A DNA stretch of 64,000 bases, from NCBI GenBank assembly GCA_900766815.1, contig CAAFWV010000057.1:13580-77579 (forward strand), written 5' to 3'. The notes beneath the pieces are model-generated. The model searched no databases, had not been told where the DNA came from, and was given only the letters and a program-made list of their open reading frames with translations. Origin of the DNA: Lachnospiraceae bacterium. GTDB taxonomy: Bacteria; Bacillota; Clostridia; Lachnospirales; Lachnospiraceae. Below, piece by piece: positions 33,302 through 43,029 of the stretch. How positions within the stretch are numbered: the first letter of the stretch is position 1; every line of letters starts with the position of its first letter. Made by a program: the position numbers and the translations under genes.

Positions 33302-36300
33302 TTATAGCTTTAGAAGTTCATCAAATTTGAATGAATAGATCAGCTTCTCACCCACCGGTATATTGATTATGCGTTGCAGGCTTTCCTCATAATAATCAAG
33401 CTGCGTATGGTATCTTGACGACAAATCCTCTATCTTAGCGACATTGTCCGTCTTATAGTCCAGAAGGACAATCTTCCCGTCTTCTATGAAAAATAGGTCA
33501 ATAATTCCCTGTATAAGTACATTCTCCTCATCAGGAAAGCTATCATTAAGACGTTTTGCAGCAATTCCAAGCACAAAGGGCTGCTCCCTGTACAGCTTGT
33601 TATCATATGCGGCCCGTCTTATTCGCCTGCCTATATTACTGTTAATAAAGCTTAGAATCTTATTTTTATCAATAAGCGAATATTCATCAAAGTTTAGTCT
33701 GCCCTCGAGAATACACTGACTCATTTGGTCATCCAGCCACTGCTCATCAACGCAGATATTATCACCTGTTATCTTACAATAATCTATAAGCTCCATTATC
33801 CTATGATAGGCACTTCCAACCTCAGCTCCTCTGCCATCATCAAACTCAGGTATCAGCTTACCGGTCTGCATTTCCTCTTTTTCAACCTCAGGCAGATGCA
33901 TTGCTGCCATCTTCAATTCGGATACGGAGGTCTTGGTGATCAATCCTTCAAGTTCACTATGGGGATATGTAAAGTTAATATTATTAACAATAAGAGAATC
34001 CTTTTTTTCGGTATTAATCAGTCTTCTCAGTTCATTCTCAGTATTTTCCAGCCTGAGAATATCATTCACATCTTCACCCATAATATCAATAAGCTTAATT
34101 CTCCTAAGCTCTATACTGCTCTTCCAGTCATCATCGAACCGACATGACAGCAAGATATCCATAAATGAAGAATATCCCTTCTTAACGGCATAGTTAATAG
34201 GGCCTGCAGAGCTTGAATTACTAAACCTTTTCTCATCTGACACTGACGTCATTATGAGTTTTTCCTTTGCCCTTGTCATAGCGACATACAAAAGTCTCAT
34301 TTCTTCTGAAATGGTATCAATATTCAGTCTTCCTGATATAAATTTCTTTCTGAAGTCATCATACCTGGCACGTGTGTCACAATTTAAATAATTCATTCCA
34401 AGACCATATTTGTTATGGAATACAATCTCAGCCTTTGAATCTGTCATATTGAAATTGTGTGCCAGATTAGAAAGAATACATACAGGGAATTCCAGCCCCT
34501 TGCTGCCATGCATGGTCATGATTCTGACTACATCTGCATTCTCATCCAGCGTTACTGCTTCTCCCTCATCAGTGTTATATTTTCTTATCTTCTCAATCAT
34601 CCTGATGAAGTTGAACAGTCCTCTGAAGCCATCCTCTTCAAACCTCGATGCTTTACCCATAAGTGCCCTTATATTAGCACATCTCTGCTCTCCCATGGGA
34701 AGAGCGCCCATATAATTCATATAATCCGAATCATATATTATTTCTCTAAGAAGTTCATGAACCGGAGTATACAGGGATTTCCTGTTATAATCATCCCTTT
34801 TGGACAGGAAGTGCTTACTTTTGTCCCTGACCCTTACAAGTTCTTCAGCATTTAGACTTGTGTGGTCAATCAGAAGGGATTCCATATCACATGTTACGAG
34901 TTCTCGCATCGCCTGATACAGTGTGGTCTTAAAGCAGCCCCTGAGTATTGCTATATCCTCATCACTCATATCTCCAAATAAAGACCTCAGGCTTCCAAAC
35001 ATTGCAATATCATCATTCGGATTGTTGATCACTCTGAGATAATTAATAAGTGTTGTTATTTCTTTTGTATCAAAATATCCTGTCTTAGATGTAATAAAGC
35101 TCGGAATCCCCTGTTTATCCAGACAGCTCTTCAGCTTTGGATTAAGTGCACTGTTCCTAAGAAGCACAACAATATCTCTGTAACTAATATCTCTTTCCTG
35201 CTTTTTCTCACTGTCATATACTCTGAAGCTGCCCATTAACTCCTTTATCGTAGAAGCTATCAGCATACATTCCGCTTCGGACTTATCAATTCCTTCTGCC
35301 TCGCAGTCCTCAATGGTCAGATATCTGAATTCGGTTTTATGATCGACATCATTATCAGGATAATACTTAGCCCCAAAGTTAAGTCTTTGAGCATCATCAT
35401 AAACTACATTCCCGAATTCCTCATCCATCACTCTCTCAAATACAGCATTTACACTGTCAATAACCTCAAGCCTGCTTCTGTAATTGGTGGATAAATCTAT
35501 TCGTCTTTTCTTAGCAGTATTATCAACAGAATATTCACAATATTTTTCCATAAACAGCTCCGGATTGGCGTTTCTGAATCTGTATATACTCTGTTTGATA
35601 TCTCCGACCATGAATCGGTCAAACTTAAGCTCCTCTTCGCCGGATATTGCTCCGATAAGAGCCTCCTGGATATAATTGGAATCCTGGTACTCATCAACCA
35701 TTATTTCCTTATATACTTCCCTGTATTCTCTTGCAATAGAACTGGGAACATACCTATCGCCTTCTTTATTCAGAAGAATTTGAAGAGACAAATGCTCCAT
35801 ATCCGAGAAGGTGATAAGTCCACGTCTTCTCTTCTCTTCATCAAGATTACGGACGAATCTCTCCGTTATGGAAATAAGGCAATTGATACACCTGTTATTT
35901 ATTTTGGAGTGAGCAATTTCTGTCTCTGCATCAAAATCTATTCCCGACAGAGAATCATTAATTAGTTTTTTATACGAATCCCGCATCTTCTTTATTTCAT
36001 CAACAGCATCCTTGTCGTCAGCCTTTGTTCCGGATGCCCTTGCAAAGGTAAGCTCGCGCAGAGCCTTTATCCTTTCATACGCCGAATCTGCAGCTGCACA
36101 CGCCTTCATCGACTCTATGTCTTTGCTTATGGCACCGGCATAGCCGGTAATTTCGTGATCGAGGGCATATTCCTCACCCTTGCCTGCAATTGATATGGCC
36201 GAATCAAGCATCTTCATACAGTCACTAACAGCTTCTGTATACAGTGGATTACTCTCAAACTCTTCCACGCCAGACACCTGATAATCCTTACGCCTGTCTT

Positions 36301-36877
36301 CAAGATAATCCATTACAAATGGGGAATTCTCCGCATTCTCGTAAAGGTCAGTTATAACGGACTTTAACAGGTCCAGATTAGCTTTCCTTGTAAATCTTCT
36401 TACCGTCTCGTCAAGATAATCTATATCCTTATTTGAAAAGACCTCTTCAAGGGTTCTGTCAAGAACCTCCTCCTTAAGCAGCACAATTTCATTATCAAGT
36501 GCAGGTCTGAAACCCGGTTCAAGTCCTATCTCAGTAAAATTGTTTTTTAGAATACTAAGTGCAAAGCTGTCAATAGTTGATATCTGTGCATTATATATTA
36601 ATAGCGACTGTTTTTTTAGATGTTCATTATCGGGTTGCCTTGCTATTTCTTCCCTAATTGCATTGGCTATCCTGTCCCTCATCTCTCCTGCCGCAGCAAT
36701 AGTAAAGGTAAGAACCAGGATTTCATCAATGTTAACCGGATTGACGGAATCCATGATTCGACCAAGGATTCGGTGTACAAGTACGGTAGTTTTACCGGAA
36801 CCTGCTGCAGCCGATACCAACAGATTGGCATCTCTTGATTCAATTACCTGTGTTTGTTTTTCATTAAATTCGGGCAT
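33302..36877 (-). CDS. addA: ATP-dependent helicase/nuclease subunit A
   Basis: 1191 residues. The AddA partner of the AddAB helicase-nuclease resects double-strand breaks for RecA. Superfamily 1 motifs are clear: LVSAAAGSGKTTVLVHRI (Walker A, about 20-37), IMVDEYQDSN, DIKQSIYRFRNA, TMHGSKGLEFPV and LLYVAMTRAKEKL. The C-terminal RecB-type nuclease has IVLLDYKTDN. Length is normal. The start overlaps the addB stop by 14 bases, so the two are translationally coupled. Confidence 0.97.
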   Translation of the reverse strand: MPEFNEKQTQVIESRDANLLVSAAAGSGKTTVLVHRILGRIMDSVNPVNIDEILVLTFTIAAAGEMRDRIANAIREEIARQPDNEHLKKQSLLIYNAQISTIDSFALSILKNNFTEIGLEPGFRPALDNEIVLLKEEVLDRTLEEVFSNKDIDYLDETVRRFTRKANLDLLKSVITDLYENAENSPFVMDYLEDRRKDYQVSGVEEFESNPLYTEAVSDCMKMLDSAISIAGKGEEYALDHEITGYAGAISKDIESMKACAAADSAYERIKALRELTFARASGTKADDKDAVDEIKKMRDSYKKLINDSLSGIDFDAETEIAHSKINNRCINCLISITERFVRNLDEEKRRRGLITFSDMEHLSLQILLNKEGDRYVPSSIAREYREVYKEIMVDEYQDSNYIQEALIGAISGEEELKFDRFMVGDIKQSIYRFRNANPELFMEKYCEYSVDNTAKKRRIDLSTNYRSRLEVIDSVNAVFERVMDEEFGNVVYDDAQRLNFGAKYYPDNDVDHKTEFRYLTIEDCEAEGIDKSEAECMLIASTIKELMGSFRVYDSEKKQERDISYRDIVVLLRNSALNPKLKSCLDKQGIPSFITSKTGYFDTKEITTLINYLRVINNPNDDIAMFGSLRSLFGDMSDEDIAILRGCFKTTLYQAMRELVTCDMESLLIDHTSLNAEELVRVRDKSKHFLSKRDDYNRKSLYTPVHELLREIIYDSDYMNYMGALPMGEQRCANIRALMGKASRFEEDGFRGLFNFIRMIEKIRKYNTDEGEAVTLDENADVVRIMTMHGSKGLEFPVCILSNLAHNFNMTDSKAEIVFHNKYGLGMNYLNCDTRARYDDFRKKFISGRLNIDTISEEMRLLYVAMTRAKEKLIMTSVSDEKRFSNSSSAGPINYAVKKGYSSFMDILLSCRFDDDWKSSIELRRIKLIDIMGEDVNDILRLENTENELRRLINTEKKDSLIVNNINFTYPHSELEGLITKTSVSELKMAAMHLPEVEKEEMQTGKLIPEFDDGRGAEVGSAYHRIMELIDYCKITGDNICVDEQWLDDQMSQCILEGRLNFDEYSLIDKNKILSFINSNIGRRIRRAAYDNKLYREQPFVLGIAAKRLNDSFPDEENVLIQGIIDLFFIEDGKIVLLDYKTDNVAKIEDLSSRYHTQLDYYEESLQRIINIPVGEKLIYSFKFDELLKL

Positions 36878-39800
36878 CAGCCAGTTCCTCTCTTATCATG
36901 TACAGGATTTCTTCATCAGGTTTACTTGGAATCTCTTCTTTGACATAGCCCGGAATATTACTGTCGAATCCACATACCCCCTTATAGTCACAGTATTCGC
37001 AGGAATCTGAGCAATTGGAGGATGATGTATAAATTTTTACCGGGTTAATATCAATTCGTCCTTTAATAATATCGTTAGTTATTGATAATATCTTTCCTTC
37101 CGCATATGAACAGAGCATGTCAAGGTCTCTCCTGTCTATCACCTGTGAGCTTGAATAAAATCCACCATCCTTTTTTCGCTTTACCCTGATTACATCCGAA
37201 TCACTGTTCATGCTTGTATCGAGTTCACTTATTACGGAATCATCTGCATTAATAAGGCCCTTTCCCCTTAATTCCCTAAGTACCTGCCTCTGAACCTCTT
37301 CTTCACTCATCTCTCCGGATGCAGCCACAACAGGATCAGCCATATGATAATAAAGCATTGCGGCAGGCACTGTCTTTTCTCCCGGATTACCTTCTGCAAC
37401 ACTGTTAACAGCTTCAGACAAATATACAACCAGCTGTAATTGCGTACCCTTGTAAAAATTCATAAGCGAAAAGTCTCTGTTTCCCGACTTGTAATCCACA
37501 ACCTTTACCAGAATTCCATTATCAGTCCTTGCAGTGTCCACCCTGTCAATTCTTCCGGTCAGATGAACCTCAGGCTTTTCTTCGGATGAGCTGTTGCCGT
37601 TAGTAAAATTTAAAATACGATTAAACTTATACTCATATTTCATCGGTTCAAAGGCACTGTCCTTTAGCTGCTTCTGCAGTGTCATTACAGTCCTGAGCAT
37701 AATTGATTGCATCTGTTTTGTAATATATTGATTTGTATTGTTTTCATAAAGAAGGGCATCAACATACTGTGCAGCCTGTGTTTCTAAAGCAACCGCAATA
37801 AGTTCTTTGGCAGTATCTTCATCAAAGGTTCTCCAATTCAGTCCCCTTTCCTTAAGAAGCTTAATAAATATCTCCAGAACGCTGTGGTAGATGGAACCCA
37901 TATCACTTGTTTTTAATCCGTATTCCTCCTTACTCTGAAGATTGAGCATATATTTTAAGTAATAAGAATATGCGCACTTTGCATAGGTTTCAATTCTGCT
38001 GACCGAAGTATATATTTTCGCACCGTTTAACAGCATGGCTATTCTCTGATCCAGCCTCTTAAGCGCATACTTAGAACATACTCTGTCTATAAGCTTATCA
38101 GCATATTCCTTATCATCGACCAATATAGTCGCGATTTCCGATATCATATGTTTTTCTTCATCCGACAGCCTGTTCTCGGCTCCTTTTCTTGCAAGAAGTC
38201 TTAATTTGGTACGGGCCTCTCTCTGAGTACTTATCATATTGGAATATCCGAACTTCTCTTCTGATGATGGAATGGATTTAAGGATTTTCCCTATTTCACC
38301 TATTACATATGAAGGCCGCATAGCCTTAGAATCATTATCCATAGACGAATATGAAATATATATCTCATCGCTCGGCTTGGTCAGATTGGAATACAGATAG
38401 AATCTTCCAATGTACATCTTCTCTCTCGGAGATGGTGCAAGCTCCATGTCTGAGCCTGTCAGGAATTCTCTGTCTGCATCAGAGATAATGCCTCCGATTC
38501 CTCCGGACTTTGGCACCCATCCGTCATTCATTCCGATAAAGAACAGAACCTTAACCTGATTCAGTCTGGTTCTCTCCATATCTCCGACAATTACTCTGTC
38601 AACAGCCTTAGGGATTATACCAACCTCAAGCTCGCTAAAGCCCGAATCAAGAATTCTGTAATATTCCTCAAGAGAGATCTCCTCATCGCCTATTAGATTT
38701 TTAATCTGTTCAAAAATACCAAATGTTTTTTCATATATCTGTGAGTATTCCTTCTCTCTTTCATAATCCTCCTCATTTCCAAAACAGGCTGCCATCTCTT
38801 CAAGATGCTCTTTAGCATTATTTCTTTCAAGATATCTCATAAGATAATCTGTAAAAGTTCCTGCATATGTTTCCTTATTCTTTGCAAACCCTCCCCCGAT
38901 TAAGTCACTGTTGAAAGCAAGGATACGGCTTCTAAGCTCGTTCAAATATTCTAAGGCTTTAACACTCTCTTCCGGTTCCATGTCCCTGATAGCCTTATGT
39001 TTCTTAGAGAAGGCCTTATTATAGGCATAAAAGCCCCTAATTCCGCACTGAAATATATAATCCTCGAATACGTTGCTTTCTTCACTGTTAAGCGGAGAAA
39101 ATCCGCATCTTAAATATTGAACAACAGATTCGTATGTAAAGTCCTTAATATACATATTCAATGTTGCCCTTATGAATTCTACGAAGGGATTTAATGCAAT
39201 CTCTTTTGTTTTATCGATATATACCGGAATTTCATACTCATCGAAAATCTCGGCAATGTCGCTTTCATATTCATTCAGATTGCCTGTGATAACCGCAATA
39301 TCCCTGTATGTATACCTTTCAGTCAAATTACGTATGTTATGTGCGAGCAATCTGACCTCTGCTCTTATATTTTTGCATCTATCAATATAGACATGGTTAA
39401 CCTCTCCCGAATACTCTTTGGTCTTATCAACAAAAAGACTTTCGGCGAGTGCCAAAAGCTCCGGCGAGGAATTAAATCTATACTGTTCTCTTAACTCTGT
39501 CCCGTCCTCAACTTCAATATTATTATCGTCGCACATCCTTATGAGCTTATTCATTGTAGACCTTGTCAACATGAATCTGTCAGCGTCACAATTGACCGCT
39601 TTAGTCATATTAGCATCTTCCAGGCACAACGTAATAACAACCGTTTTGCAGCACTTGAGCAACGCAAGGATTACCTTATTCTGTATGGGGGTAAAACCGG
39701 TAAATCCATCAAGTATAACAAACGAGTCCGACATTAGCTCAGATTTATATATCTCTCCTGCGAGAACGTCCATAAGTCCCTCAGTTGTTATATATTTACC

Positions 39801-40319
39801 GTCTATATACTCCAGGAAATATTTATATATGACACTTAAGTCATTGAGTTTTCGCGCAAGGGTTTTCCTATTTGATGAATATGCATATTCTGTAAGCTCA
39901 AGAACTCCATCAGCATCTATTCCATATTGCATGAATTCCGAAATAGCTGATTTAATCTCATGAATGAACCCCGGTTTATTAAGCTTGCCTGCCAGATATG
40001 GAATATCCTGTTCAACCGCTTTGGCACAGGTTCTTAATATCAGATTCTTACCCGTATCATCCATAACAGGTGTTCTTCCTCCACCTGTCTCTCCAAAGAT
40101 TCTGTAAGCAAGTCTCTGAAAGCTCAGCACCTCAATATTCATAATGCCCTTTCCGGGCGACATATTAACCAAATCGGCCTGTGTCTGCATGGTGAACTGG
40201 TCCGGGACAATCACAAATACCCTCGAATTAAGGTTTTCACCCGCAATCCTTAGTGCCTGCTCGAATACATATTTACTTTTTCCCGAGCCGCTCGGGCCTG
40301 TAACAAATCTGAGAGCCAT
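36864..40319 (-). CDS. addB: ATP-dependent helicase/nuclease subunit B
   Basis: About 1151 residues. AddB supplies the second nuclease and recognises Chi. The N-terminus reads MALRFVTGPSGSGKSKYVFE (Walker A). The nuclease motif VKVVDYKSGNRDFSL and the iron-sulphur cysteines (YAKCAYSYYLKY, then CSDSCEYCDYKGVC) are present. Of two adjacent ATGs (40322, 40319) the second is chosen because AAGGAG is then 6 bases away. The gene precedes addA in the same transcript, the usual Firmicutes order. Confidence 0.96.
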   Translation of the reverse strand: MALRFVTGPSGSGKSKYVFEQALRIAGENLNSRVFVIVPDQFTMQTQADLVNMSPGKGIMNIEVLSFQRLAYRIFGETGGGRTPVMDDTGKNLILRTCAKAVEQDIPYLAGKLNKPGFIHEIKSAISEFMQYGIDADGVLELTEYAYSSNRKTLARKLNDLSVIYKYFLEYIDGKYITTEGLMDVLAGEIYKSELMSDSFVILDGFTGFTPIQNKVILALLKCCKTVVITLCLEDANMTKAVNCDADRFMLTRSTMNKLIRMCDDNNIEVEDGTELREQYRFNSSPELLALAESLFVDKTKEYSGEVNHVYIDRCKNIRAEVRLLAHNIRNLTERYTYRDIAVITGNLNEYESDIAEIFDEYEIPVYIDKTKEIALNPFVEFIRATLNMYIKDFTYESVVQYLRCGFSPLNSEESNVFEDYIFQCGIRGFYAYNKAFSKKHKAIRDMEPEESVKALEYLNELRSRILAFNSDLIGGGFAKNKETYAGTFTDYLMRYLERNNAKEHLEEMAACFGNEEDYEREKEYSQIYEKTFGIFEQIKNLIGDEEISLEEYYRILDSGFSELEVGIIPKAVDRVIVGDMERTRLNQVKVLFFIGMNDGWVPKSGGIGGIISDADREFLTGSDMELAPSPREKMYIGRFYLYSNLTKPSDEIYISYSSMDNDSKAMRPSYVIGEIGKILKSIPSSEEKFGYSNMISTQREARTKLRLLARKGAENRLSDEEKHMISEIATILVDDKEYADKLIDRVCSKYALKRLDQRIAMLLNGAKIYTSVSRIETYAKCAYSYYLKYMLNLQSKEEYGLKTSDMGSIYHSVLEIFIKLLKERGLNWRTFDEDTAKELIAVALETQAAQYVDALLYENNTNQYITKQMQSIMLRTVMTLQKQLKDSAFEPMKYEYKFNRILNFTNGNSSSEEKPEVHLTGRIDRVDTARTDNGILVKVVDYKSGNRDFSLMNFYKGTQLQLVVYLSEAVNSVAEGNPGEKTVPAAMLYYHMADPVVAASGEMSEEEVQRQVLRELRGKGLINADDSVISELDTSMNSDSDVIRVKRKKDGGFYSSSQVIDRRDLDMLCSYAEGKILSITNDIIKGRIDINPVKIYTSSSNCSDSCEYCDYKGVCGFDSNIPGYVKEEIPSKPDEEILYMIREELADARI

Positions 40320-40337
40320 CATCTTCTCCTTAAATTA

Positions 40338-40367
40338 AATAATAGGAGTTACTTAACTCCTATTATT
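40338..40367 (-). terminator. Hairpin between the DUF6062 gene and addB
   Basis: AATAATAGGAGTTA and TAACTCCTATTATT are perfect 14-base arms two bases apart; the stop codon of DUF6062 lies inside. The following TTTAATTT is a weak U-tract and merges into the addB ribosome binding site, so it may be a partial terminator. Confidence 0.6.
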
Positions 40368-41136
40368 TCTTTGCTCTATATTCAGGATCTGCAGGATATC
40401 CACCCTTGAGCTTCTGCATAGCACGCTGAAGAGCATCTTTGCTATCCTTCCAGTCGGCATCCTTATTCTGATAATCAAACTTCTCTATCAGCCAAGAAAC
40501 ATCTCCATACAATTTATTCAGCTGCTCCTTCATCAGAGGGATGAAGGTATCTGCAAACTCCTGCTGTTTATTTTCCGGAATGCATCGACCGGCATAGTCA
40601 AGAAGATCACTGAAGTGAGGCAGACAGAAACACCTGCTATTCCTAACCTTCTCAGCAAACTCGACATCCTTATCATACATCTCGAAGAAAGTCTTCATGT
40701 ATCTGTCATAGTGGTTACTGAATTCGTTACATATATAACAGCTTCTGCTTCTCTTATTAACCCATTCGGTGATTGAGTTATTCTTAGCAGAATCCTCTCT
40801 GCCCTTCTTGCCAATAATTGCCTTAAAACCGTTAGGAGTAGTCTTATAAGCACCGAAGCTTTTCTCTGCATCCTCAATCGTATGCTGAAGATATGTCTTC
40901 ATAATCCAGGCATTACCTAACGTATTCCCATATTGAAACATCTTACGGTAATGCTCCCTGCAGAAGCCCGCCTTATCGGTAGCATCCCTTACATCGCTTT
41001 CCATATATGTAGAGCCTGAACCAAGTACGAAATCCATCATGTCCTGCTCAATTTTTCTCTCTATATAGCAAAAGGGACATTCGTCCCCTGCATTTACCGC
41101 ATCATTAATCGGTATATTATATAATTTTTCCTTCAT
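40363..41136 (-). CDS. DUF6062 family cysteine-rich protein
   Basis: 257 residues, soluble. Cysteine/histidine motifs repeat in two halves: ECPFCYIERK with FCREHYRKM, and SCYICNEF with FCLPHFSDL. The CxxC plus CxxH pattern twice suggests two metal-binding or redox sites. The family is common in Lachnospiraceae with no known function. The gene shares one base with the GGDEF gene upstream (41136), so the two are co-translated; a signalling link is possible but unproven. Confidence 0.75.
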   Translation of the reverse strand: MKEKLYNIPINDAVNAGDECPFCYIERKIEQDMMDFVLGSGSTYMESDVRDATDKAGFCREHYRKMFQYGNTLGNAWIMKTYLQHTIEDAEKSFGAYKTTPNGFKAIIGKKGREDSAKNNSITEWVNKRSRSCYICNEFSNHYDRYMKTFFEMYDKDVEFAEKVRNSRCFCLPHFSDLLDYAGRCIPENKQQEFADTFIPLMKEQLNKLYGDVSWLIEKFDYQNKDADWKDSKDALQRAMQKLKGGYPADPEYRAKK

Positions 41137-42845
41137 CAGTTTCTCTTATTCCTAACCTCTTCTCCAAGCTCCTTGTGCATACGAACCTTATTGGCATACA
41201 TCATATCGTCTGCATCCTTGAACAGTCTGTCATAGATATCCACATCGCCCTTATGGAACTTCCTGGTTGCATATCCCACAGCAGTCGATATTTTATACTG
41301 GCTGTTAAGATTATAAGTATCAATATTATGCTTAAGTTTTTCAACCAGATTGAGTGCCATATCGGCATGGCCTACTACAATGGCTGCAAACTCATCTCCA
41401 CCCAGTCTGTATACCGAGCCATACCTCTCAAAGGTCTTCTTAAGGCACTGAGCCAGACCCGTAAGAAGCTGATCTCCGGCTTTATGTCCAAATTTATCAT
41501 TGGTAACCTTAAGGAAATTAAGGTCGAACATATACAGAATAACTGTCTTTCCGTCCGCCACAGTATTATTCTCGAGATTATCGAAGAAGCCCTCAAAGCT
41601 TGCCCTGTTCTCAAGACCCGTAAGTGAATCGGCAAAAGCCATAGTCTTGTATGTAAATACATCATTCTCATCTTCCATAACAACCATGAGTCTGCGTCCT
41701 ATGGTAGCCAGCATAAACGAGGCATTTATTGTAAGCCCCAATCCCATAATCGCAAGGAGATAAGTCTCAGACAGCGAATCATGCTTAAGCATATATCCGA
41801 TACCGACAAACAGGAAAAGAACAATAAGTCCTGTAGTAATAATCCTGCAATCCAGATCCCTTCTGAAATTGCTCATTGCAAAAAGGAATACCAGAACAAC
41901 AACAACAGTTGTATACGCCTTGGTCATCCAAAGTGTATCCATCGGATCTGCAAAGCCGACAAAGAACAGGATCACATTGAAGATTGGAATAAGCCAGCCA
42001 AAGGTCTTGAACCACTCGAGGCTCTTCTTACCGGAAGGCAGTACCCTCTCCATGAATCCGCAGAATGCTATCGGTATAATAGACATAAAGGTATATCTCA
42101 TCAATGCACAGGCTTCACTTGCATTGGTAACAAACTGCGGCAGATCCGACGCAAAGAACATCCAACATGCAACAGCCAGGCAGAACAATGCAAAATAGCC
42201 CATATTACGGATATCACCCTTCGAAGAACTAGCCTTAAGATATATCCACATCGCAGAAGCAATGAGGAATAATGTCACAAGAATAAGTATAAGAACAAGC
42301 TCTAACAGATTGTTGGTAAGAACATATCTTGTAAGAGCGATTTCTGTTCCGTACATCGGAGCCATATAATTGACTTCCATGGAATAGTACGGCGTATACT
42401 CTATCATTATATCTTCGCCGGCCATAGTTGCATTCAACGGAACCATCATACGGATATTTCCGACCAGCTTGCCATTGTCAAGCTGCTTGTTGACACCGAA
42501 CTCGCCGATGATATTATCATTATGATATACTCTGGTCTTACCAAAGTAAGTATTTATCATAAGAAATGTATCATGAGAAGCATTACCGGGAACCGTGTCA
42601 TAGAAATAATACGAAATACCCTTAGAAGCCTTAAAAGAATAAGGAGAGCTTACCTCACCCTGGCCCTTGGTTCTCATGGAACCGTGAAGAATAACACTGC
42701 CATCAGTCTGAAGCTTAATCTTTTCACTTGATGAGAAATTAAAGGCATAAACTACGAGAACAAGCATCAGAACCAAGAGTACCTTGCTCAGTACTCTTGA
42801 AGTATATTTCAATTCCTCTCTGTTCTTGAAATCAACCTTTGCCAT
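41136..42845 (-). CDS. Membrane-bound diguanylate cyclase (GGDEF)
   Basis: 569 residues. One N-terminal helix (about 20-40), then an extracytoplasmic beta-domain of about 130 residues (for example ISYYFYDTVPGNASHDTFLM), then seven hydrophobic helices (about 180-390): the 7TMR-DISM type of receptor. The C-terminal GGDEF domain has YRLGGDEFAAIV and SLTGLENRASFEGFF, intact for c-di-GMP synthesis. No RxxD inhibitory site is obvious. It probably senses an external ligand and raises c-di-GMP, with relevance to the motility genes nearby. Transcribed with DUF6062 from the promoter at 42923-42950. Confidence 0.92.
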   Translation of the reverse strand: MAKVDFKNREELKYTSRVLSKVLLVLMLVLVVYAFNFSSSEKIKLQTDGSVILHGSMRTKGQGEVSSPYSFKASKGISYYFYDTVPGNASHDTFLMINTYFGKTRVYHNDNIIGEFGVNKQLDNGKLVGNIRMMVPLNATMAGEDIMIEYTPYYSMEVNYMAPMYGTEIALTRYVLTNNLLELVLILILVTLFLIASAMWIYLKASSSKGDIRNMGYFALFCLAVACWMFFASDLPQFVTNASEACALMRYTFMSIIPIAFCGFMERVLPSGKKSLEWFKTFGWLIPIFNVILFFVGFADPMDTLWMTKAYTTVVVVLVFLFAMSNFRRDLDCRIITTGLIVLFLFVGIGYMLKHDSLSETYLLAIMGLGLTINASFMLATIGRRLMVVMEDENDVFTYKTMAFADSLTGLENRASFEGFFDNLENNTVADGKTVILYMFDLNFLKVTNDKFGHKAGDQLLTGLAQCLKKTFERYGSVYRLGGDEFAAIVVGHADMALNLVEKLKHNIDTYNLNSQYKISTAVGYATRKFHKGDVDIYDRLFKDADDMMYANKVRMHKELGEEVRNKRN

Positions 42846-42922
42846 GCTTTCCTCACTTAATATACCAAAGACATATACTCACAAAATCGCCTCGCTTTTT
42901 CGTGGTACTTTGGTACTACTAA

Positions 42923-42950
42923 ATTATAGCACATATTTTTCCATATACAA
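42923..42950 (-). promoter_or_regulatory. Candidate promoter of the GGDEF-DUF6062 operon
   Basis: Minus strand TTGTAT (42945-42950), 16-base spacer, TATAAT (42923-42928). The leader is about 70 bases. Confidence 0.55.
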
Positions 42951-43029
42951 CAAAATTTTACCATATTTTTGCTTATAATGGCACTGTTTTTTGTATACTA
43001 TGTACCAAATATATGCGTCAAATCTTAAA

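Noticed and set aside
42900..43020. GGTACTTTGGTAC and TGTACCAAA repeats before the GGDEF gene as an operator
   Set aside because: Short, irregularly spaced and without recognisable protein match; could be chance in an AT-rich spacer.
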